Positions 1-6,359 of a DNA stretch of 10,311 bases are shown here, one piece after another. The translations under genes were made by a program, and so were the position numbers. Below the pieces are notes generated by a model. The model was not told the DNA's origin. It was given only the letters and a program-made list of their open reading frames with translations, and made no database searches. This DNA comes from Actinomycetota bacterium (GTDB lineage Bacteria > Actinomycetota > Actinomycetes > Streptosporangiales > Streptosporangiaceae): the NCBI GenBank assembly GCA_003161205.1, contig PMOU01000389.1, positions 1 through 10,311 of the forward strand, written 5' to 3'. Position 1 is the stretch's first letter. The number at the start of each line of letters is the position of its first letter.

Positions 1-158
1 AACCGGCGGGCGGCGGCCCGGCTCAGGCCGGTACTCGCGGCCACCTCGCTCAGGGTCAGCTTGGGGTGATCCGCGTCGAAGGCCCGGATCACCGACAGGC
101 CGCGCTCGAGCGACTGGACGAAATCCCCGTCATGACCCTGTTCCTGGCTGTCCGTCAT
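1..158 (-). CDS. IclR-family transcriptional regulator, N-terminal part (cut by window edge)
   Basis: This is the start of a gene running out of the window on the left; 52 complete codons are visible. The start is the ATG whose complement is at 156-158, with a clear GGAGG ribosome site (complement of 165-169) six bases upstream. After a short polar leader the protein reads FVQSLERGLSVIRAFD, then a helix-turn-helix containing LTLSEVAASTGLSRAAARR. This is the classic N-terminal winged-helix signature of IclR regulators, and the 'FVQSLERGL' opening is typical of the PcaR/PcaU/PobR subgroup that controls protocatechuate and 4-hydroxybenzoate breakdown. The effector-binding domain lies outside the window. 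The gene is divergent from the aldehyde dehydrogenase-pobA operon, so a role in controlling that operon with an aromatic acid as effector is likely but inferred. The family call is firm; the ligand is not visible. Confidence 0.9.
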   Translation of the reverse strand, partial: MTDSQEQGHDGDFVQSLERGLSVIRAFDADHPKLTLSEVAASTGLSRAAARR

Positions 159-185
159 GTAGGGCCTCCCGGCTTGGTCGATGAC

Positions 186-191
186 ATCATA
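186..191 (-). promoter_or_regulatory. possible -10 box for the IclR gene
   Basis: On the minus strand this reads TATGAT, one base from the sigma-70 consensus, about 28 bases before the IclR start codon. No good -35 hexamer is found at 16-18 bp spacing (the sequence there is C-rich on the plus strand), so this is only a candidate. It lies within about 25 bp of the first candidate operator. Confidence 0.3.
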
Positions 192-215
192 AACCTGGAC
201 CCTCCTCCCCCTTGT

Positions 216-249
216 GTTCGCTTGCTGAACTATCGTTCGTCTTACGTAC
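216..249. promoter_or_regulatory. two imperfect 15-bp palindromes, candidate IclR-type operators
   Basis: The divergent gap holds GTTCGCTTGCTGAAC (216-230) and GTTCGTCTTACGTAC (235-249). Their left ends are 19 bp apart, close to two helical turns. The first has perfect GTTC/GAAC ends; the second has six-base arms GTTCGT/ACGTAC with one mismatch. The two copies agree at 9 of 15 positions, including GTTCG at the left and AC at the right. PcaR of Pseudomonas is known to bind a 15-bp site that also begins GTTCG, so this layout suits an IclR/PcaR-like operator. The sites lie 23-56 bp upstream of the dehydrogenase start, overlapping where its promoter should be. Binding by the adjacent regulator is an inference. 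Confidence 0.45.
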
Positions 250-260
250 GGGTGAGTTTC

Positions 261-266
261 GAGGAG
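261..266 (+). promoter_or_regulatory. ribosome binding site that fixes the aldehyde dehydrogenase start
   Basis: GAGGAG stands five bases before the ATG at 272. It supports that start over the in-frame TTG at 212, which would add 20 residues, would lack a ribosome site and would translate across the candidate operators. Confidence 0.75.
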
Positions 267-271
267 CGATC

Positions 272-1729
272 ATGGCACTCATGGACGAGGCTGTCTGGCG
301 CGGCAAGATCTACTCCGGCGGCTGGGCCGTCGGGGCTGGCGGTGACGCCGCGGTCATCGAACCCGCCACCGGCCAGGAAATCGGCCGGACCGGGATCGCC
401 ACTCCCGAAGACGTGGCTCACGCGGCCCAGGTCGCGGCCGCGGCGCAGCCGGCCTGGGCGGCGAAGCCCCATACCGAACGGTCCGCCATCCTGCGCAGGG
501 CCGCTGACATCTGGCTGGCCAACGCGGCGGATATCGAGTGGTGGGGGATCCGGGAAAGCGGCAAGATCCCCGCGGCGATGGGGTTCGAGACCCACGTCTC
601 GACCCAGGAGATCTACGAGGCCGCGACCCTTCCCTCGCGCGCCTACGGCGAGCTGCTGCCCAGTGAGCAGCCCAGGCTCAGCTTCGCCGAGCGGGTGCCG
701 GTGGGCGTGACCGCCGTCATCGCCCCGTTCAACTTCCCGCAGATCCTGGCCATCCGCTCGGTCGCGCCCGCGCTGGCCCTCGGCAACGCGGTGATACTCA
801 AACCCGATCCGCGCACGGCGGTGTGCGGCGGCGTGGCGCTGGCCCGGGTGTTCGAGGAGGCGGGACTGCCCGAGGGCCTGCTGCACGTGCTCCCGGGCGG
901 GGTCGAGACGGGCGAGGCGGTCGTCACCGAGCCACTGGTGCGGCTCGTCTCCTTCACCGGCTCCACGGCCGCGGGGCGCCGGGTCGGCGAGCTGGCCGCC
1001 CGGCAGCTCAAGCGCGTTCACCTCGAGCTAGGCGGTAACTCCGCCCTCATCGTGCTCGACGACGTGGACCTGGACCGCGCGGTCTCGGCCGGCGCCTGGG
1101 GTTCGTTCCTGCACCAGGGACAGATCTGCATGACCACCGGCCGGCATCTCGTGCACGAGGCGATCTACGACGAGTACGTCGCCCGGCTCGCGGTCAAGGC
1201 CGCCAATCTTCCGGTCGGGAACCCGGCCACCGACCAGGTGGCCCTCGGCCCGATCATCGACCAGCGGCAGCGCGACAAGGTGCACAGCCTGGTCACCCAG
1301 AGCGTCGCGGCGGGCGCCAGGCTCGCCGCCGGCGGCAGCTACGAGGGCCTGTTCTACGCCCCGACCGTGCTGGCCGAGGTCTCCGCGCAGATGCCGGCCT
1401 ACGCCGACGAGGTGTTCGGCCCGGTGGCTCCGGTGCTGCGCTTCGCCACCGCGCAGGACGCGGCCAAGCTCGCGGCCGACAGTGACTACGGCCTGTCCCT
1501 CGGGATCTTGACCTCCGATGTCATGCGGGGCCTCGACCTGGCCCGGCAGATACCGACCGGCATCGTGCATATCAACGAGCAGACCGTCGACGACGAGCCG
1601 AACATCCCGTTCGGCGGGCTCGGGGCCTCCGGCACCGGCGCCCGGTTCGGCGGTACCGCTAACCTGGAAGCGTTCACGGACACCCGGTGGGTGACCATCC
1701 GCGGCGATATCGCCCCCTATCCGTTCTAG
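272..1729 (+). CDS. benzaldehyde-type aldehyde dehydrogenase, NAD(P)-dependent (XylC-like)
   Basis: This 485-residue protein oxidises an aromatic aldehyde to the acid; it is probably cytosolic. It has the full aldehyde dehydrogenase layout: the oxyanion-hole Asn in FNFPQ (about residue 154), cofactor-site Lys in VILKPDP (177), FTGS (228-231), general base Glu in LELGGN (252), catalytic Cys in HQGQICMTTGR (286), EVFGPVAP (380-387) and IPFGG (445-449). From memory, the opening (VWRGKIYSGGW), the RSVAPALALGNAVILKPD stretch, the HQGQ-C region, the VHIN segment and the YPF C-terminus closely follow XylC, the benzaldehyde dehydrogenase of toluene/xylene pathways; length also fits. It lies 17 bp upstream of pobA on the same strand, so the pair are almost certainly one operon. 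4-Hydroxybenzaldehyde is therefore the likeliest substrate, though benzaldehyde, vanillin or a related aldehyde cannot be excluded. The ATG at 272 is chosen for its GAGGAG site. Confidence 0.92.
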   Translation: MALMDEAVWRGKIYSGGWAVGAGGDAAVIEPATGQEIGRTGIATPEDVAHAAQVAAAAQPAWAAKPHTERSAILRRAADIWLANAADIEWWGIRESGKIPAAMGFETHVSTQEIYEAATLPSRAYGELLPSEQPRLSFAERVPVGVTAVIAPFNFPQILAIRSVAPALALGNAVILKPDPRTAVCGGVALARVFEEAGLPEGLLHVLPGGVETGEAVVTEPLVRLVSFTGSTAAGRRVGELAARQLKRVHLELGGNSALIVLDDVDLDRAVSAGAWGSFLHQGQICMTTGRHLVHEAIYDEYVARLAVKAANLPVGNPATDQVALGPIIDQRQRDKVHSLVTQSVAAGARLAAGGSYEGLFYAPTVLAEVSAQMPAYADEVFGPVAPVLRFATAQDAAKLAADSDYGLSLGILTSDVMRGLDLARQIPTGIVHINEQTVDDEPNIPFGGLGASGTGARFGGTANLEAFTDTRWVTIRGDIAPYPF

Positions 1730-1746
1730 GCAGGTACCGCGCGTCT

Positions 1747-2985
1747 ATGACAGTTAGCTCACGTACCCAAGTCGGCATCGTCGGGGCTGGCCCGGCTGGC
1801 TTGCTGCTTTCGCACCTGCTGGCCTTGCGCGGCATCGACTCGGTCGTGATCGAGAACCGCAGCCGCGCCTACTGCGAGGCCCGGCAGCGGGCCGGGCTGC
1901 TCGAAGCCGGCACCGTGGAGCTGCTCCGGGCCGTCGGCCTCGGGGAACGGATGGACGCCGAAGGCCTCGAACACGGCGGGATCTACCTCCAGTTCGAAGG
2001 CGAGCGGCACCATCTCGATTTCCGCGATCTGACCGGCGGCCGCTGGGTGACGATCTACGCGCAGACCGAGATCGTCAAGGACATGATCAGGGCCAGGCTC
2101 GCGACCGGAGCCACGATCGAGTTCGGGGTCTCCGATACCGAGGTGGCGGAGCTTGACGGGGACCGGCCCGTCCTGCGCTTCACCGACGCCGCCGGGGTCA
2201 GGCACGAGGTCAGCTGTGACGCGATCGCGGGCTGCGACGGATTCCACGGCGTCTGCCGCGACTCCATGCCGGCCGGCCTGGTGACGATCGCCGAACACGG
2301 ATACCCGTACTCCTGGCTCGGCATCCTGGCGAGCGTGCCGCCGTCCACCGACGAGCTCATCTACGCGCGTCACGAGGACGGATTCGCGCTGCACAGCATG
2401 CGCACGCCGCAGGTGAGCCGGCTCTACCTGCAGGTACCCGTCGATGAGGACATCGAGCGATGGCCCGACGCCAGGATCTGGAGCGAGCTGCAGCACCGGC
2501 TGGGCGTGCCCGGCTGGGACCTGAAGGAAGGCCCGATCACGGAGAAGGCCATCTCCCCGATGCGCAGCTTCGTCGCCTCGCCGATGCGCTACCGGCGGCT
2601 GTTCCTGGCCGGGGACGCCGCGCACATCGTGCCGCCCACCGGGGCCAAGGGCCTGAACCTGGCCATGGCCGACGTGACCGTCCTGGCCGCGGCGCTGACC
2701 CAGTTGCTGCGGGACGGGAACGCCGAACGAGCGGATGCTTATTCGGACACCTGCCTGCGCCGGGTCTGGCGGGCCACGCACTTCTCCTGGTGGATGACCT
2801 CCATGCTGCACGTGGATCCGGACGCGAACCTGTTCGAGGCCACGCTGCCGCTGTCCCAGCTGCGCTACGTCATCTCCTCCCGCGCGGCCGCGACCACGCT
2901 GGCTGAGAACTACACCGGCTATCTCCCGCTGAGCTGGTTACCTCAGACTCAGCTGACCGGGTCTCGTTACCCCAGCCCGAGGTGA
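1747..2985 (+). CDS. pobA: 4-hydroxybenzoate 3-monooxygenase (p-hydroxybenzoate hydroxylase)
   Basis: This FAD enzyme hydroxylates 4-hydroxybenzoate to protocatechuate with NAD(P)H and oxygen. The 412 residues show GAGPAG (13-18) for FAD, the CDGFHG motif (163-168) and GDAAHIVPPTGAKGLNLA (289-306). Substrate-pocket residues known from the Pseudomonas enzyme appear to be kept: Tyr201 as Tyr206 (ELIY), Ser212 as Ser217, Arg214 as Arg219, Tyr222 as Tyr227, Pro293 as Pro297 and Tyr385 as Tyr389 (AENY). The cofactor-specificity helix after Glu36 reads NRSRAYCEARQRAG and differs from Pseudomonas while keeping the Tyr and both Arg; NADH or NADPH preference cannot be read off safely. The C-terminus runs about 20 residues past the usual 394-residue form. 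ATG 1747 is chosen because the conserved beta strand starts just after it; the upstream ribosome site is weak, suggesting coupling to the dehydrogenase 17 bp before. The last 19 bp overlap the convergent neighbour. Confidence 0.95.
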   Translation: MTVSSRTQVGIVGAGPAGLLLSHLLALRGIDSVVIENRSRAYCEARQRAGLLEAGTVELLRAVGLGERMDAEGLEHGGIYLQFEGERHHLDFRDLTGGRWVTIYAQTEIVKDMIRARLATGATIEFGVSDTEVAELDGDRPVLRFTDAAGVRHEVSCDAIAGCDGFHGVCRDSMPAGLVTIAEHGYPYSWLGILASVPPSTDELIYARHEDGFALHSMRTPQVSRLYLQVPVDEDIERWPDARIWSELQHRLGVPGWDLKEGPITEKAISPMRSFVASPMRYRRLFLAGDAAHIVPPTGAKGLNLAMADVTVLAAALTQLLRDGNAERADAYSDTCLRRVWRATHFSWWMTSMLHVDPDANLFEATLPLSQLRYVISSRAAATTLAENYTGYLPLSWLPQTQLTGSRYPSPR

Positions 2986-4370
2986 TGCCGCGGCCGCAGG
3001 GCCCGGGACAGCAGTGCCGACAGCGCCGCGGTTACTCCGGTGGCGGTGAGCGAGAGCGGCGCGCTGAAGCTTCGTTCGCCGCCCAGCAGGTGCAGCGCCC
3101 ACAGCCGGTGCCTGAGGGTGTAGAGCTCGGTGCGCACGGCGCTGGCCAGCCCCGCAGCGCCGGTACGGCCGCCTGAGGCCCATCCCTCCACGCTGTGGAT
3201 ATCGGTCAGCAGCCTGGTCAGCTCGTCGTAGCCGGTCGGCCCGCTGGTCAAGATGATCAAGAGCGCGGCCTCGCGGACCGCGACGGAGAAGTCCGGCTGC
3301 GGGCCGTCGTCGGGTCCGATCAGCGCCGCCGTGCCGATGTGCCACCTGACGGCGGGGTCCGCCGTCATGAGCTTGCCCGTCTTGGTGAGCACCAGGCTGG
3401 TGTGGCTGCGGCGGATGGCCCCCATCTCGCTTTGCGCCATGCCGCGCAGGGTGTGCAGGGGGAACACATCGAGTTCCTGGCGCAGGGTACCGACGAGCTG
3501 ATCCCGCCAGCCGAACGTGTCGACCGCCTCGGTGACGATGGCGGGCGCGATGTAGTGGCGGGCGGTGAGCCGCAGGCCCTCGTCGGCGTAATCGAGCAGC
3601 CAGCGCAGCGTGGGCAGCGGGTCATCGGGCAGGGCGGGCGGTTCGAGCAAGCGCGGTATGAGCCCGCGGGCCAGCCGGGACCGTTCTCCCGGGCGGCCAT
3701 GCGCCCAGGCGTCGATGCGCTCAGCGCTGATGCGACCCAGCCAGGTGTCGGTGCCCGGCGTGCCGTCGTGCTCCTGTCCCGTGGGCTCACCGGTATCGTC
3801 CGGGCTGGCGTCGCCCGGCGCGGGCCAGGTGATCTCGGGACGCCCGGTCAGCCAGCGGTTGACGATCTCCACGCGCTTGGTCCGCCAGCCGCGCGCGCCG
3901 ACGCTCAGCGTGCCGGAGGCAAAGGCCAGTTCAAGCGCGGCCGCGCAGGCGTCGTAGGCGCCGCGCTCCTGTGATCCCATCACCGAACCCCAGGCGAGCA
4001 GTTCCGTGTCCGGCGGTGCCGCCTGCGATTCCTCGATGGCCTCGGTGTAGGCGGCGATGCCCTCCTCGCGGCCGTCCGCATAGGCAGTGATGATCTTCTC
4101 GGTGCCCGTCGAGGAACACACTCCGGCGTAACGATCCAGGCCTGCCAGCGTGAACAGGCGGCCGAGCGCCCTTGCCACCCCGACCCGGGCCGGCGTGGAC
4201 ATCGGCCACTTGACGGGAAGCGCGTACCACAGGAACTCCTGCAGGCGCAGCAGCGAGATCGCCTCCAGGCCCTCGTCGCCCGTCAGCCAGGCCAGGGCGG
4301 CCTTCGCGTCACCGGCCGCCTCCGGATCCTCGCGCGTCAGGGTCTCCAGCGCCTGGCTCTCTGTCATCAT
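2967..4370 (-). CDS. uncharacterised protein with a pRiA4b ORF-3-like central region
   Basis: This 467-residue protein has no function I recognise. It is mostly helical and soluble, with no signal peptide or membrane segment. An N-terminal half (about 1-175, with LLRLQEFLWYALPVKW near 41-55) is joined by an acidic, Gly/Pro-rich linker (about 183-208) to a second half. Residues about 258-345 read as LLDYADEGLRLTARHYIAP, then FPLHTLRGMAQ and LVLTKTGKLMTADPAVRWH. From memory this pattern (LT..GYLPP, then LH.LR, then LVLT..G..L..DP..LW) occurs in proteins annotated 'plasmid pRiA4b ORF-3 family' and resembles a winged helix. The start is the first of two adjacent ATG codons (complement of 4365-4370); neither has a good ribosome site. 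It is convergent with pobA, overlapping it by 19 bp, and divergent from the methyltransferase across about 107 bp, so its job is not indicated by context. Confidence 0.82.
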   Translation of the reverse strand: MMTESQALETLTREDPEAAGDAKAALAWLTGDEGLEAISLLRLQEFLWYALPVKWPMSTPARVGVARALGRLFTLAGLDRYAGVCSSTGTEKIITAYADGREEGIAAYTEAIEESQAAPPDTELLAWGSVMGSQERGAYDACAAALELAFASGTLSVGARGWRTKRVEIVNRWLTGRPEITWPAPGDASPDDTGEPTGQEHDGTPGTDTWLGRISAERIDAWAHGRPGERSRLARGLIPRLLEPPALPDDPLPTLRWLLDYADEGLRLTARHYIAPAIVTEAVDTFGWRDQLVGTLRQELDVFPLHTLRGMAQSEMGAIRRSHTSLVLTKTGKLMTADPAVRWHIGTAALIGPDDGPQPDFSVAVREAALLIILTSGPTGYDELTRLLTDIHSVEGWASGGRTGAAGLASAVRTELYTLRHRLWALHLLGGERSFSAPLSLTATGVTAALSALLSRALRPRHHLGLG

Positions 4371-4477
4371 GCCGACAGTCTGCCGCAGGCCGATGCGCGA
4401 GGCTAGTGCACGTTACTTTGCCCGCGGCCGGCCGCGGTTGGCGCGAGCCCGGTCACCGCATCGGGCATCATGGTCGG
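4371..4477. other. divergent gap between the uncharacterised gene and the methyltransferase gene
   Basis: About 107 bases separate the two start codons and must hold both promoters. I see no convincing -10/-35 pair, no strong ribosome site on either strand and no long inverted repeat. Part of it may be coding if the methyltransferase starts upstream at GTG 4406, where a short GAGG sits only three bases away. Confidence 0.4.
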
Positions 4478-5263
4478 GTGCCCGGAATATACGACGAGCC
4501 TGAGTTCTACCAGGCCGCATGTGCGTACCGCGATCTCCCCGCCGAAGTGGACGCGCTGCTGCGCTGGTCGGCCCGGCACGCCGGGCCCGGGGCCGGCCCC
4601 CCGCGCTCGGTTCTCGAGCTCGCCGCCGGCCCCGCCGAGCATGCCCGTGAGCTGGCCCGGCGCGGGCTCGAGGCCACCGCGCTCGACCTCAGCGCGGCCA
4701 TGTGCGCCCGGGCGCGGGAGCTGGCCAAGGCGGGTGGGGTCAGCCTGACCGTCGTCGAGGCGGACATGCGGGACTTTCACCTCCCCGGCGAGTTCGACCT
4801 CGCCATCACCATGCTCAACTCGCTGTGCCACCTGCTCTCGCTCGAGGACATGCTGCGCCACCTGGCCTCGGTAGCACGCCACCTGCGCCCGGGCGGCCTC
4901 TACCTCGCCGAGCTCGCGCATCCGGCGGATTTCTTCGCGGCCGAGCACCGGACCAGCAGCGAATGGAGTACCGAAGTCGGCGACGGCACGGTCAGCGTGC
5001 GCTGGGGGGCGCAGGACCACATCGACCCGGTCACCCAGGTCACCCGGGAGCACGTCAGCGTCACCTATCACAAGCGGGGCGGGCCGGTCCGGACGGTCAC
5101 CGACGTGGTGCCGAACCGGTTCTGGACCGCGACCGAGATGGTCGCCGCGATCCGGCTGGCCGGCGGCCTGGACATCGCGGCCAGCTACGGCGACTTCGAC
5201 GCGGACCTGCCCGTCGAGGCCCCGGAAGCGTGGCGGATGATCCTCGTCCTCCGCCGTCAGTAA
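4478..5263 (+). CDS. class I SAM-dependent methyltransferase, substrate unknown
   Basis: The protein transfers a methyl group from S-adenosylmethionine to an unknown acceptor. Taking the GTG at 4478, it has 261 residues. Motif I is SVLELAAGPAEHARELARRG (about 44-63), a variant of the usual E-x-G-x-G-x-G loop. The acidic residue binding the ribose is Asp70 (TALDLS), motif II-like VVEADMRDF is at 92-100, followed by EFDLAITMLNSLCHL and the post-motif HLRPGGLYLAEL. The C-terminal half (HVSVTYHKRGGPVRTVTDV, then a WTATEMVAAIRLAGG helix) matches small-molecule methyltransferases of the Methyltransf_11/25 type. The start is uncertain: the conserved part (YDEPEFYQAA) begins right after GTG 4478, but no good ribosome site precedes it, and GTG 4406 would add 24 residues that look non-conserved. 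It overlaps the convergent EamA gene by 7 bp. Neighbours give no substrate. Confidence 0.87.
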   Translation: MPGIYDEPEFYQAACAYRDLPAEVDALLRWSARHAGPGAGPPRSVLELAAGPAEHARELARRGLEATALDLSAAMCARARELAKAGGVSLTVVEADMRDFHLPGEFDLAITMLNSLCHLLSLEDMLRHLASVARHLRPGGLYLAELAHPADFFAAEHRTSSEWSTEVGDGTVSVRWGAQDHIDPVTQVTREHVSVTYHKRGGPVRTVTDVVPNRFWTATEMVAAIRLAGGLDIAASYGDFDADLPVEAPEAWRMILVLRRQ

Positions 5264-6252
5264 CCGGCCCGGCGCTCCCCTGGCACGGCGGGTACGGCCG
5301 GTACGGCGGGCGCGGACTCGGCGCCGTCGGCGGCGGCCGGGGCGCGGCGTCCCCGAGCCGTGCCCGTGCTGACCGCGACCAGCACGCCGGTCAGCACCAG
5401 GGCCACGCCGAGCAGCTGCAGGGCCGACGGCCGTTCGCCCAGGATCACGTAGCTGAGGGCAACCGACCCGGCCGGCTGGACCAGCAGCAGCGCGCCGATC
5501 ATCGCGGCGGGCAGGCGCGGCATGGACACGGTGATCAGCAGCCACCCGAGGACTTGCGAGGTGAGGGCGAGCAGCGCGAGCCAGCCGAGGGCGGGCCAGG
5601 CGTGCCCGAGGTGGAAGTCATCCAGCGCGAACCCGAGTACCGCGGCCCCGGCCGTCGCGCCGACCGTCGCCTCGAAGAGCGCCCCGGCCACGACCGTGCG
5701 CGTACCCCCGGCCGAGGTGACCTGGCGCAGCATCAGGATGTAGATCGAGTACAGGAGCGCGACGCCGGCACCGTAGCCGACGCCGAGGGCGGGATCGGTG
5801 CCGTAGGCCCGCGGGCCGCCCAGGCCGCCGAGCCCGCCCACCAGGGCCAGGCCAGCCAGGATGACCGGGGACGCCAGCAGGAGCGAGCGGCGCGGGCGCT
5901 CGCCGAGAATCAGCCAGGCGAGCAGCGAGACCATGATGACCTGGAGGTTGGTCACCACGGTGCCGAGCCCGGCGCCTATCGCGGTGATCGAGTGGCTCCA
6001 CAGGATGAGGTCGCCGGCCAGGAACAGGCCAGCGAGCCGGGCCAGCCAGCGGCTCCGGGACGACAGGCGCGGCCCGCCAGATCTGCGTTCGAGCCAGGCC
6101 AGGACACCGAGGACCGGGAGGGCGAACCCGCACCGGCCGAGCGCCGTGATGCTCGCCGAGGTACCGGCGAGCCGCATCAGGATCGCCGAGCTCGAGATGC
6201 AGGCTGCTCCCGCGAGCGCCGCGGCCATCGGCGGCGGCGTCGTGCTCGGCAT
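5257..6252 (-). CDS. EamA/DMT-family ten-helix membrane transporter
   Basis: This 331-residue inner-membrane protein is a drug/metabolite-superfamily carrier, usually an exporter of amino acids or other small metabolites. Two homologous EamA repeats are visible, about residues 8-138 and 156-296, each giving about five hydrophobic helices and each ending near a loop LGERP (116-120 and 271-275), the family hallmark. The N-terminal repeat has SSAILMRLAG and the typical TNLQVIMVSLLAWLILGERP segment. A short cytosolic tail (297-331) is Ala/Pro-rich with a VPAVPAVPG run from a 9-base repeat. The start is well placed: GGAGGAG (complement of 6259-6265) lies six bases upstream of the ATG. It is divergent from the CGNR gene, and that pairing suggests the CGNR protein controls it. 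The substrate cannot be told. The last 7 bp overlap the methyltransferase gene. Confidence 0.92.
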   Translation of the reverse strand: MPSTTPPPMAAALAGAACISSSAILMRLAGTSASITALGRCGFALPVLGVLAWLERRSGGPRLSSRSRWLARLAGLFLAGDLILWSHSITAIGAGLGTVVTNLQVIMVSLLAWLILGERPRRSLLLASPVILAGLALVGGLGGLGGPRAYGTDPALGVGYGAGVALLYSIYILMLRQVTSAGGTRTVVAGALFEATVGATAGAAVLGFALDDFHLGHAWPALGWLALLALTSQVLGWLLITVSMPRLPAAMIGALLLVQPAGSVALSYVILGERPSALQLLGVALVLTGVLVAVSTGTARGRRAPAAADGAESAPAVPAVPAVPGERRAGY

Positions 6253-6299
6253 CGGGAACTCCTCCGGCAGGTCTGCGCCCGGGGGCGTGCGACCTGCAT

Positions 6300-6330
6300 G
6301 TCATGACCAAAAATGGGTTATGGTAATGAC
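6300..6330. promoter_or_regulatory. 10-bp inverted repeat, candidate operator shared by the EamA and CGNR genes
   Basis: The left arm GTCATGACCA (6300-6309) and right arm TGGTAATGAC (6321-6330) match as inverted repeats at 9 of 10 positions around an 11-bp spacer; arm centres are 21 bp apart, two helical turns. It is AT-richer than the surrounding DNA and sits 48 bp upstream of the EamA start. This is the geometry of a dimeric regulator's operator. The left arm also contains the perfect 8-bp palindrome GTCATGAC. Confidence 0.6.
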
Positions 6331-6358
6331 GCTAGCCTGGGTCGTGGTCAGGAGTCAA
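6329..6358 (-). promoter_or_regulatory. candidate promoter for the EamA gene
   Basis: On the minus strand TTGACT (complement of 6353-6358) is followed after 18 bp by TAGCGT (complement of 6329-6334), a fair match to a sigma-70-type promoter of an actinomycete. Its -10 touches the right arm of the 6300-6330 inverted repeat, so a protein bound there would block it. The promoter for the CGNR gene is less clear; TATGGT at 6319-6324 is a possible -10 without a good -35. Confidence 0.35.
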
Positions 6359-6359
6359 C

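Noticed and set aside
242..1021. 259-codon minus-strand frame, with similar ones at 1028-1570 and 1759-2811
   Set aside because: Antisense to the aldehyde dehydrogenase and pobA genes, with low-complexity translations and no ribosome sites that stand out.
3195..3974. 259-codon plus-strand frame opposite the uncharacterised gene
   Set aside because: The minus-strand frame is longer (467 codons), contains hydrophobic helical patterns and a recognisable family pattern. The plus frame is a typical GC-rich shadow.
4406..4477. Upstream GTG start for the methyltransferase
   Set aside because: The extra 24 residues look like translated promoter DNA (Arg/Gly/His-rich) and the family's conserved start follows GTG 4478. 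It is not fully excluded, since neither start has a good ribosome site.
5281..5312. Short 9-base repeat near the end of the EamA gene
   Set aside because: Two to three copies encoding VPA units in a disordered tail; ordinary low-complexity sequence, noted in the gene entry only.
4702..6306. 534-codon open frame on the plus strand
   Set aside because: It overlaps the methyltransferase in another frame and runs antisense through the EamA gene. The Arg/Gly/Pro-rich composition has no motif.
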